A stretch of DNA of 7,453 bases from an uncultured Eggerthellaceae bacterium. Its GTDB lineage: Bacteria > Actinomycetota > Coriobacteriia > Coriobacteriales > Eggerthellaceae. The stretch is taken from contig CAQLOA010000068.1 in the NCBI GenBank assembly GCA_948829205.1, forward strand, positions 1 to 7,453, given 5' to 3'. Below are positions 1 to 7,453 of the stretch, piece by piece. The translations under genes and the position numbers were made by a program. The notes beneath the pieces are model-generated. The model was not told where the DNA came from and searched no databases. It was given only the letters and a program-made list of their open reading frames with translations. How positions within the stretch are numbered: position 1 is the stretch's first letter; every line of letters begins with the position of its first letter.

Positions 1-2879
1 TCGCCATACCCCGCGACAAGCTGGTCGTGATAACAGGGCTTTCGGGCTCGGGGAAGTCAAGCCTCGCGTTCGACACGATCTATGCGGAGGGGCAGCGGCG
101 CTACGTGGAAAGCCTTTCGAGCTACGCGCGCATGTTCCTTGGCCAGATGAGCAAGCCCGACCTTGACTCAATCGACGGCCTGTCGCCTGCGGTGTCCATC
201 GACCAGAAGACCACGTCGAAAAACCCGCGCTCCACCGTGGGAACCACTACGGAAATCTATGACTACCTGCGTCTGCTGTTCGCGCGGATAGGCGTGCCCC
301 ACTGCCCTGTGTGCGGATGCGAGATAAAGAAGCAGACCACCGACCAGGTCACCGACGAGATAATATCCCTGGGAGACGGCGAGACCACCAAGGCCATCAT
401 CATGGCCCCGGTCGTCACCGGGCGCAAGGGCGAGTTCACGAAGCTGTTCGCCGACCTTGCGAAGGAGGGCTTCTCGCGCGTCCGCATAGACGGCGAGATC
501 GTCAGGCTCGACGGAGAGCCGATCGTGCTCAACAAGAAGATAAAGCACTTCATCGACGTCGTCGTCGACCGCGTCGTGCTGAAGAGGTCGGCCGTAAGCC
601 GAATCGCCGAGGCGGTCGAGCTCGCCACGAGGCTGGCCGACGGCCGCGTGATGGTGCAGGTGCTAGGCGAAGGGTCCTCGGGGTCGGACGCGCACGACCT
701 GTCGAAGGAGACGTCGTCGGGCGCCAAGGGCGGCCTGGGCGAAGGGGAACACGTCTTCTCGCTGGCCTTGGCATGCCCCGAGCACGGCTTCTCGATGGAC
801 GAGTTGCAGCCACGCGACTTCTCGTTCAACGCCCCTTACGGGTCGTGCCCCGACTGCTTCGGGCTTGGAAGCCGGGACGAGGTGGACGAGACGCTTCTTG
901 TGGTCGACCCGTCGCTGTCCTTGGCCGAAGGCGCCGTCACTCCCTTCAAGAGCGGCAACTACTACCCGCAGGTGCTCCGCGCGGTCGTCCGCCACCTGGG
1001 CGAAAGCGAGGATACCCCATGGGAGGACCTGAAGCCTGCGACGCGCAAGGGCCTCATGGACGGCCTTGGCGACGAGAAGATACGCGTCGAATACCAGAAG
1101 CTGGACGGACTCAAGACCCACTGGTACATCGAATGGGAGGGCATCCGCGAGGCCGTGCGCCGCAAGTACGGCGAGGCCGACACCGACAAGAAGCGCGAGA
1201 AGCTGCAGTCCTACTTCGCAACCGTCCCGTGCAGGACGTGCCACGGCAAGCGGCTGAAGCCCGAGATACTCGCCGTAACCGTGGGAGGCAAGTCCATCCA
1301 CGATGTCACCGAGATGTCCGCGTCGGCATGCTACGAGTTCTTCGAGGGCCTTCGGATAACGGGCGAGCAAGACCGCTACATCGCGCTTCCCATCGTGAAG
1401 GAGATCCTGGCCAGGCTCAAGTTCCTGGTGGACGTGGGGCTCGACTACCTCACGCTGGAACGGGCGACCGCCACGCTTTCGGGCGGCGAGGCCCAGCGCA
1501 TCAGGCTGGCAACCCAGATCGGCGCCGGGCTCATGGGCGTGCTTTACATCCTCGACGAGCCGTCAATCGGGCTGCATCAACGAGACAACGAACGCCTCAT
1601 CGCCACGCTGGAGCGCCTGCGCGACCTGGGCAACACCGTCATCGTGGTGGAGCACGACGAGGACACCATCCGCTGCGCCGACTACGTCATAGACATGGGT
1701 CCCGGAGCTGGCGAGCACGGCGGCTACGTCACGGCGTGCGGCACTCCTGCCCAGCTTATGAAATGCAAGGGCTCCATGACGGCCGACTACCTGTCGGGGA
1801 AGCGCTCCATCGAGGTGCCAGAGAAGCGCCGCAAGCCCCAGAAGGGCAAGCTGAAGCTCACCGGCGCGAAGATGAACAACCTGAAGAACGTCACGCTCGA
1901 GATTCCTCTGGGAACGCTTTCGGTGGTCACCGGCGTGTCGGGCTCGGGGAAGAGCTCCCTGATCAACGACACGTTGGCCCCCGTGCTGTCCAACAGGCTG
2001 AACCATGCCCACAGGCTCACGGGTCCGTACAAGAAGATCAGCGGAATCGAGGGTCTCGACAAGGCCATCAACATCGACCAGAGCCCCATCGGGCGCACTC
2101 CGCGTTCGAACCCCGCCACGTACATCGGGCTGTGGGACGACATCCGCAACCTGTTCGCGTCCACCGCCGAGTCGAAGGCCCGCGGCTACTCGCCGGGCCG
2201 GTTCTCGTTCAACGTGAGCGGCGGAAGGTGCGAGGCATGCAAGGGCGACGGCCAGATCAAGATCGAGATGCACTTCCTTCCCGACATCTACGTGCCGTGC
2301 GAGGTGTGCGGCGGCAAGCGCTACAACCGCGAGACGCTGCAGGTGACCTACAGGGGGAAGAGCATCGCCGAGGTGCTGGACATGACGGTCGAGGACGCCC
2401 TCGCGTTCTTCGAGAACATACCCGGGATCAAGCGGAAGCTGCAGACGCTTTACGACGTCGGGTTGGGCTACATAAAGCTCGGCCAGCCCGCCACCACCTT
2501 GTCGGGCGGCGAGGCGCAGCGCGTGAAGCTGTCCAGCGAGCTGCAGAAGAGGTCCACCGGCAAGACGTTCTATATCCTCGACGAGCCCACGACCGGCCTG
2601 CACTTCGAGGACGTGCGCCAGCTTCTGCTGGTGCTGCAGCGGCTCGTCGACGCGGGCAACACCATGCTCGTCATCGAGCACAACCTCGACGTGATCAAGA
2701 GCGCCGACCACATCATCGACCTCGGCCCCGAAGGCGGGGACGGGGGAGGGCGCATAATAGCGCAGGGCACGCCCGAGCAGGTGGCGGCCGTCCCCGGAAG
2801 CTACACGGGACGGTTCCTGGCCAGGCTGCTGAAGGTGGAGAACGCGGCCATCGACGCCGTCGAAAGCGACGTTCCGTGA
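1..2879 (+). CDS. uvrA: UvrA, excinuclease ABC subunit A (5' end missing)
   Basis: Damage-recognition ATPase of bacterial nucleotide excision repair; as a dimer it loads UvrB at bulky DNA lesions in the cytoplasm. The frame is open from base 3 and the first visible residues (AIPRDKLVV) match family positions near 20, so about 20 N-terminal codons lie upstream; the GTG at 27 is internal. Two ABC modules are visible: Walker [10 protein letters not shown] (36-62), signature [11 protein letters not shown] and Walker [11 protein letters not shown] (about 1475-1575); then GVSGSGKSS (about 1930-1957), [11 protein letters not shown] and [10 protein letters not shown] (about 2500-2600). Zinc modules: CPEH at 774-785 with CPDC at 846-857, where one Cys is His, a variant I recall in other UvrAs; and CEAC/CEVC (Cys codons 2229, 2238, 2298, 2307), whose CX2C-X19-CX2C spacing equals that of E. 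coli UvrA. With the missing residues it would be about 978 aa, longer than the usual ~940-955, partly through a Gly/Ser-rich stretch at 666-746. It ends TGA followed in frame by TAG. Confidence 0.98.
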   Translation, partial: AIPRDKLVVITGLSGSGKSSLAFDTIYAEGQRRYVESLSSYARMFLGQMSKPDLDSIDGLSPAVSIDQKTTSKNPRSTVGTTTEIYDYLRLLFARIGVPHCPVCGCEIKKQTTDQVTDEIISLGDGETTKAIIMAPVVTGRKGEFTKLFADLAKEGFSRVRIDGEIVRLDGEPIVLNKKIKHFIDVVVDRVVLKRSAVSRIAEAVELATRLADGRVMVQVLGEGSSGSDAHDLSKETSSGAKGGLGEGEHVFSLALACPEHGFSMDELQPRDFSFNAPYGSCPDCFGLGSRDEVDETLLVVDPSLSLAEGAVTPFKSGNYYPQVLRAVVRHLGESEDTPWEDLKPATRKGLMDGLGDEKIRVEYQKLDGLKTHWYIEWEGIREAVRRKYGEADTDKKREKLQSYFATVPCRTCHGKRLKPEILAVTVGGKSIHDVTEMSASACYEFFEGLRITGEQDRYIALPIVKEILARLKFLVDVGLDYLTLERATATLSGGEAQRIRLATQIGAGLMGVLYILDEPSIGLHQRDNERLIATLERLRDLGNTVIVVEHDEDTIRCADYVIDMGPGAGEHGGYVTACGTPAQLMKCKGSMTADYLSGKRSIEVPEKRRKPQKGKLKLTGAKMNNLKNVTLEIPLGTLSVVTGVSGSGKSSLINDTLAPVLSNRLNHAHRLTGPYKKISGIEGLDKAINIDQSPIGRTPRSNPATYIGLWDDIRNLFASTAESKARGYSPGRFSFNVSGGRCEACKGDGQIKIEMHFLPDIYVPCEVCGGKRYNRETLQVTYRGKSIAEVLDMTVEDALAFFENIPGIKRKLQTLYDVGLGYIKLGQPATTLSGGEAQRVKLSSELQKRSTGKTFYILDEPTTGLHFEDVRQLLLVLQRLVDAGNTMLVIEHNLDVIKSADHIIDLGPEGGDGGGRIIAQGTPEQVAAVPGSYTGRFLARLLKVENAAIDAVESDVP

Positions 2880-2894
2880 TAGGCTTGTCGTGTT

Positions 2895-3722
2895 ATGGAG
2901 AACCGGAAGCGAGAAAGAGCCGCCCTTGGCATATTCCTGGTCCTGGTCGCGCTGGGAGGGCTTCTTCTGGGCGCGTACTTCCTGACGGGCAGGTCGTGGA
3001 GCGTCGCCGCCACTATGATGGACGACACCGTAGGAACCCTTGATCGATACACGGTGGTCGCGTTCAACGGCGTGATTCCCGAAGACGGGCTGGAACCCGC
3101 CGAGGAATCCTCCGGGCTCCCGGCGTCGTCCGACGGCTCGGACTCGTCCTCCTCGTCCTCCACCTCCGAACGCGAGGTGGGCCCCGAGTTCACCATGAGG
3201 GACGCCTTCGGGGGGTCGTCCGACCAGCCCGCAGAAATCGGCATCGGCGACTCCGTCATGTCGGTGTTCGAGCGCGAAGACAGGCGCGCGTCGGCCCATG
3301 GCGACGACGTCTACGTCTCCGACGTGCGCGACCTGTACTCAATGAAGGGCGCCGATGGCGTCACGATCGGCCTGTCCGACCTCTCGCGGTACGCCGACCC
3401 GGTCGTCCTCGGCGCGGGAGCAAAGAAGATCGGCGTGTTCTCCACCACCGCCTACGTGTCGAGGGCGAAACTCAAGTCCATCGTGGGGGCGCTGAAGGAC
3501 GACGGCGCCGACACCATAGTCTGCCTCGCGCCGCGGACCTCGCTCCTTTCCACATTCGACGGGCTTGACGTCGTCGTGCTGTCCGCGGCTCCAGACGGCC
3601 GCTCCGACGAACGTGACACGGGGGATGCTTTGGTCGTGCAGTCGCCCGAGGTCGGCGACGTGGGGGTCGTGCTCCTGTCGTCCAACAACGTCCCGTCGTA
3701 CAAGGTCGTCAAGGAGCTGTAG
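2895..3722 (+). CDS. Membrane-anchored protein, possibly a degenerate 5'-nucleotidase-like metallophosphoesterase
   Basis: 275 aa, function unknown. Visible: a basic N-terminus (MENRKRER), one hydrophobic segment at residues 11-30 with no clear cleavage site, so a signal anchor with the rest outside; an acidic, Ser-rich linker at about 62-96; then an alpha/beta domain at about 114-275. That domain follows the order of 5'-nucleotidase-family metallophosphoesterases: IGIGDS (115-120) resembles the GD motif; DVRDLYSMKGADGVTIGLSD (143-162) resembles the stretch ending in GNHE; KKIGVFSTT (177-185) resembles KIGiiGlTT; GADTIVCLAP (204-213) resembles GADvvI.LsH; GLDVVVLSAAPD (223-234) resembles GiDvvigGHtH. 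The metal-binding Asn/His of these motifs are absent, so if homologous it is probably not a hydrolase. This is my reading by eye, not a search result. The ATG is chosen because it gives the positive-inside anchor; there is only a weak AGG upstream, so coupling to uvrA (15 nt away, same frame) is likely. AAGGAG inside its last codons serves the next gene. Confidence 0.85.
   Translation: MENRKRERAALGIFLVLVALGGLLLGAYFLTGRSWSVAATMMDDTVGTLDRYTVVAFNGVIPEDGLEPAEESSGLPASSDGSDSSSSSSTSEREVGPEFTMRDAFGGSSDQPAEIGIGDSVMSVFEREDRRASAHGDDVYVSDVRDLYSMKGADGVTIGLSDLSRYADPVVLGAGAKKIGVFSTTAYVSRAKLKSIVGALKDDGADTIVCLAPRTSLLSTFDGLDVVVLSAAPDGRSDERDTGDALVVQSPEVGDVGVVLLSSNNVPSYKVVKEL
3144..3161 (+). repeat. Tandem 9-bp repeat encoding a serine tract
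   Basis: Two perfect tandem copies of TCGTCCTCC (3144-3152, 3153-3161) encode six serines, residues 84-89 of the membrane-anchored protein. They lie in its acidic linker between anchor and outer domain. Such a tract could change length by slippage in whole 9-bp units without breaking the frame. It may simply reflect Ser codon bias in a flexible linker. Confidence 0.7.
3711..3716 (+). promoter_or_regulatory. Shine-Dalgarno AAGGAG fixing the EamA GTG start
   Basis: AAGGAG sits five bases before the GTG at 3722, within the last codons of the upstream gene (AAG GAG CTG TAG). The stop TAG and start GTG share one G. This spacing and the overlap favour GTG 3722 as the real start and suggest translational coupling between the two genes. 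Confidence 0.8.
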
Positions 3723-4639
3723 TGAAGCCTCGGACGGCAGGGCACGTGTGGCGCGGCATCGTCTTCGCGTTCACCGGGGGAGTGCTGTGGGGGTTCTCGG
3801 GCAACTGCGCCGAGGTCCTCATGGTCGAATACGGCCTGGACGTCCTGTGGCTCACCCCGGCGCGCATGTTCGTCGCTGCGTTCCTTTTCCTTGCAGTGGC
3901 CGTTGCGAGGGACCGGAAGCGCTTCGCGGCGCTCATGCACGACGTTCGCACCATGGTGCGCCTGGTCGCCTACGGCGTGTTCGGCGTGCTCCTCATGCAG
4001 GTCACGTACCTTTACGCCATCCAGTACGCAGGTGCGGGCACCGCTCTCACCTTGGAGCAGCTTTGCCTCGTGTTCGTTCTGGTATACGTGTGCGCGAAGG
4101 GGCGGCGCCTGCCAAACAAGGGCGAGGCCGCCGGCATCGCGCTCGCTGCGTGCGGGGTCGTGTGCATAGCCACCCAGGGCGACCCGGCCAACCTTCACTC
4201 GCAGGCCGAGGGGATATTCTGGGGGGTCGTGTCGGGGCTTGCCATGGCGTTGTACAACATCCTCCCCATCGAACCGCTCGAGCGCTACGGCACACCGATC
4301 GTGAACGGCATGGGGCTGCTGATAGGCGCGGTGGCATGCAGCGCCTTCACGCACCCCTGGACCTATGACGTGCGTCTTCCGCCCGAGGGCTGGGCGATCT
4401 TCGCCGTGCTGGCCGTGGTGGGGACGTTCGTCGCGTACTTCCTGTACATACAGGGCGTGAACGACGCCGGCCCCATGCGTTCCAGCCTGCTCGCGTGTTC
4501 CGAGCCCGTCACCGGCACGTTCGTGTCGGCGGCCTGGGTGGGCACCGCCATCACCTCTTGGGACGTGGCGGGGCTGTTGCTGATAATCGCCATGGTGTTC
4601 TTGGTGGTCTTGTCGGGGCGCGACGGCGTCCGCGACTGA
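3722..4639 (+). CDS. DMT-superfamily EamA transporter
   Basis: 305-aa integral membrane protein of the drug/metabolite transporter superfamily, probably an exporter or permease for a small metabolite; the sequence does not reveal the substrate. It has the family's usual length and ten-helix layout from two EamA repeats. Repeat 1 covers about residues 12-152: helix 1 holds FAFTGGVLWGFSG, and YAIQYAGAGTALTLEQL at 98-114 corresponds to the family's 'aLkytsAgtaalL..l.Pvf' helix pair. Repeat 2 covers about 163-298, with YFLYIQGVNDAGPMRSSLLA (239-258) followed by CSEPVTGTFVSA, the typical conserved 'EP' helix. Likely helices: 12-30, 40-62, 80-98, 103-124, 136-152, 162-180, 193-211, 222-244, 252-273, 280-298. 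The one-base TAG/GTG overlap and embedded Shine-Dalgarno put it in one transcript with the membrane-anchored gene and probably uvrA. Co-transcription does not by itself imply a role in repair. Confidence 0.93.
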   Translation: MKPRTAGHVWRGIVFAFTGGVLWGFSGNCAEVLMVEYGLDVLWLTPARMFVAAFLFLAVAVARDRKRFAALMHDVRTMVRLVAYGVFGVLLMQVTYLYAIQYAGAGTALTLEQLCLVFVLVYVCAKGRRLPNKGEAAGIALAACGVVCIATQGDPANLHSQAEGIFWGVVSGLAMALYNILPIEPLERYGTPIVNGMGLLIGAVACSAFTHPWTYDVRLPPEGWAIFAVLAVVGTFVAYFLYIQGVNDAGPMRSSLLACSEPVTGTFVSAAWVGTAITSWDVAGLLLIIAMVFLVVLSGRDGVRD

Positions 4640-4655
4640 CCTTCCGCGCCGTTTT

Positions 4656-6123
<1,468 letters not shown>

Positions 6124-6190
6124 CGAGACGACGCCGCGCATCGCCCGCATGGGCGGAAGCGGTTCGAGGGCCAGCGCAGCCAATCGCGGA

Positions 6191-6227
6191 AAAGGGGCCG
6201 GGCGTCGTCGTCCGGCCCCTTTCTTTT
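6191..6227 (+). terminator. Intrinsic terminator of gdhA
   Basis: A perfect 11-bp inverted repeat (6191-6201 with 6212-6222, left arm AAAGGGGCCGG) flanks GCGTCGTCGT, which can itself add three inner pairs (one G-U) and leave a TCGT tetraloop. The T-tract TTTCTTTT (6220-6227) overlaps the stem base. It lies 67 bp after the gdhA stop. A smaller hairpin, CGCCC-GCAT-GGGCG at 6142-6155, precedes it in the 3' untranslated region and has no T-tract. Confidence 0.93.
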
Positions 6228-6229
6228 GC

Positions 6230-6258
6230 GTGAACAGCACGCGACGTTGGTTTAGAAT
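6230..6258 (+). promoter_or_regulatory. Probable hppA promoter
   Basis: TAGAAT at 6253-6258 matches five of six positions of the sigma-70-type -10. At 17-bp spacing upstream is GTGAAC (6230-6235), a poor -35 with three matches. Transcription would start near 6264-6266 and leave a leader of about 42 nt. The promoter begins just after the gdhA terminator's T-tract. Confidence 0.5.
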
Positions 6259-6296
6259 GCTCCTTATCGCTTTTTTCGATGCAAGACCACTACATT

Positions 6297-6302
6297 AGGG
6301 GG
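6297..6302 (+). promoter_or_regulatory. Shine-Dalgarno AGGGGG fixing the hppA GTG start
   Basis: AGGGGG followed by AAAC places GTG 6307 as the start. It is a less canonical, G-only version of the gdhA site but shares the identical GGAAACGTGA context. The translation from GTG begins directly with the first transmembrane helix, as in the family. Confidence 0.7.
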
Positions 6303-6306
6303 AAAC

Positions 6307-7453
6307 GTGACCACTGCAGTCGCATGGATGGCGCCCATATGCGCCGCGATAGGCATCCTAGTCGCTGCCTATCTGGGGAGGTGGGTCCTGGCGCAGGATC
6401 CGGGCTCCGACAAGATGAACGGCATCTCGCTGAAGATACAGCAGGGAGCCAAGGCGTTCCTGATGAGCGAGTACAAGCTGCTCGTAGTGTTCATGGTAGT
6501 CGTCGCCGCCGTCATGGGCTTCGCGCTGTCATGGTGGACGGCCCTGGCGTTCGTGACGGGCGGCGTGCTTTCGGCCGCGGCGGGCTACGTGGGCATGCAC
6601 GTTGCCACGCGCGCCAACACCCGCACCGCGCACGCCGCCGAGACCTCGGTGGCAAAGGCGCTCACCGTCAGCTTCCGCAGCGGCCTCACCATGGGCCTGT
6701 GCGTGGCGTCGTTCGCGCTGATGGGCCTGTCGCTCTGGCTCATCCTGCTGGTGTTCGGCGTCGACATTGCCGACATGCAGCTGATGCACGAGCACATCGA
6801 CATGGTCGAAGGCTTTGCCACCGGCGCTTCGGCCGTGGCCCTGTTCGCCCGTGTCGGCGGCGGTATCTACACCAAGGCGGCTGACGTGGGCGCCGACCTG
6901 GTCGGCAAGGTTGAGGCCGGAATCCCCGAGGACGACCCGCGCAACCCTGCGACCATCGCCGACAACGTCGGCGACAACGTGGGCGACGTGGCCGGCATGG
7001 GCGCCGACCTCTTCGAGAGCTACACCGGCTCCATCCTGGCGCCTACCATCCTGGCCGTTACCTTCGGGGCATTGGGCGGCTACTTCATCGGCGGCGACCT
7101 GGTTTGGGCCATCGTCACGCCCGTCATCATCGCCGCTTGCGGCATCATCACGTCGATCATCGGCCTGTTCGCCGTGCGAACCAAGGAAGGCGCCGACCTG
7201 CACAAGGCTCTCAACCGCGGCACGTACGTGGCTGCCGGCATCGAGATAGTCGCCATCTTCTGCCTGTTCTCCATCTGGAACTCGCAGTCCGAGACAGCCG
7301 AGCCGCTGTGGCTGTTCGGTTCCGTGGTCTGCGGCCTGGTTGCCGGCCTGGCCATCGGCAAGATCACCGAGTACTTCTGCTCTGACCATTACAAGCCCGT
7401 GCATAAGATCGCCGAAAGCGCCGAGACCGGCGCCGCCACCGTCATCATCGAGG
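6307..7453 (+). CDS. hppA: Membrane-bound ion-translocating pyrophosphatase (3' end beyond window)
   Basis: Integral membrane pump that hydrolyses pyrophosphate to move H+ or Na+ out across the membrane. The frame stays open to the window edge: 382 residues, about the N-terminal half of a ~660-770-aa protein. Helix 1 spans about residues 4-28. Next come family landmarks IQQGAKAFLMSEYK, GGVLSAAAGYVGMHVATRAN and GFATGASAVALFARVGGGIY. The pyrophosphate/Mg site is complete: K190, DVGADLVGKVE at 193-203, DDPRNPATIADNVGDNVGD at 209-227. GADLFESYTGS at 232-242 puts the semi-conserved ion-path glutamate at E237, one turn after D234 as in Thermotoga maritima Na+-PPase, not four residues later as in plant H+-PPase. 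That argues against the plant type; Na+ pumping is possible but not shown. The residue deciding K+ dependence (the GNTTA/K motif) lies beyond the window. Its own promoter and the terminator before it separate it from gdhA. Confidence 0.96.
   Translation, partial: MTTAVAWMAPICAAIGILVAAYLGRWVLAQDPGSDKMNGISLKIQQGAKAFLMSEYKLLVVFMVVVAAVMGFALSWWTALAFVTGGVLSAAAGYVGMHVATRANTRTAHAAETSVAKALTVSFRSGLTMGLCVASFALMGLSLWLILLVFGVDIADMQLMHEHIDMVEGFATGASAVALFARVGGGIYTKAADVGADLVGKVEAGIPEDDPRNPATIADNVGDNVGDVAGMGADLFESYTGSILAPTILAVTFGALGGYFIGGDLVWAIVTPVIIAACGIITSIIGLFAVRTKEGADLHKALNRGTYVAAGIEIVAIFCLFSIWNSQSETAEPLWLFGSVVCGLVAGLAIGKITEYFCSDHYKPVHKIAESAETGAATVIIE

Noticed and set aside
27..29. GTG as the start of uvrA
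   Set aside because: Conserved family sequence (AIPRDKLV) continues in frame upstream to the window edge, and Walker A would otherwise begin at residue 4.
311..3043. Very long + strand open frame overlapping uvrA in another frame
   Set aside because: The product is dominated by Arg, Ala, Gly and Pro with no domain, as expected from the off-frame of a high-GC gene; uvrA motifs occupy the true frame throughout.
1563..3299. Long antisense open frame over uvrA and the next gene
   Set aside because: Opposite uvrA and the anchor-protein gene, compositionally biased, no ribosome site or recognisable motif; a GC-rich codon-position artefact.
6142..6155. Hairpin CGCCC-GCAT-GGGCG as a terminator or small RNA
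   Set aside because: Only five base pairs and no T-tract; the strong terminator follows 35 bp later.
6279..6884. Open frame starting at ATG 6279 over the hppA start
   Set aside because: No Shine-Dalgarno, Arg/His-rich product, and it overlaps the well-supported hppA frame, which has its own ribosome site and conserved motifs.

Overview
The window is GC-rich, gene-dense DNA with every recognisable gene on the + strand. It carries five protein genes, two cut by the window edges. High GC, frequent GTG starts, regular use of the ATA isoleucine codon, and a membrane pyrophosphatase next to a clostridial/enteric-type glutamate dehydrogenase suggest an anaerobic high-GC actinobacterium. The class Coriobacteriia, perhaps family Eggerthellaceae, is my best guess; this is inference from style and gene content, not a database match.

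Left block (1-4639): the 3' nearly complete uvrA (nucleotide excision repair, first ~20 codons missing), then after 15 nt a 275-aa membrane-anchored protein of unknown function (2895-3722), then a 10-helix DMT/EamA transporter (3722-4639) whose GTG overlaps the preceding TAG by one base. Tight spacing and no visible internal terminator suggest one transcript. The middle protein is the least ordinary item: its outer domain reads like a 5'-nucleotidase-type metallophosphoesterase in which most metal-binding motifs have been lost.

Middle block (4640-6227): a 152-bp regulatory gap with a perfect TATAAT, an imperfect GC-rich direct repeat around the -35 position and a strong Shine-Dalgarno, then gdhA (4792-6123, glutamate dehydrogenase) and a textbook intrinsic terminator (6191-6227). 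gdhA looks monocistronic.

Right block (6228-7453): a promoter starting 2 bp after the terminator's T-tract, a G-rich ribosome site and the N-terminal half of an ion-pumping membrane pyrophosphatase (hppA), running off the window. gdhA assimilates or releases ammonium on 2-oxoglutarate/glutamate, and hppA recovers pyrophosphate energy as an ion gradient; both are ordinary housekeeping functions of anaerobes.

I see no mobile element, CRISPR array, tRNA or rRNA, and no stretch over 300 bases without a gene. Nothing here is convincing as a wholly new system; the degenerate phosphoesterase-like protein and the gdhA start region are the points most worth a second look.
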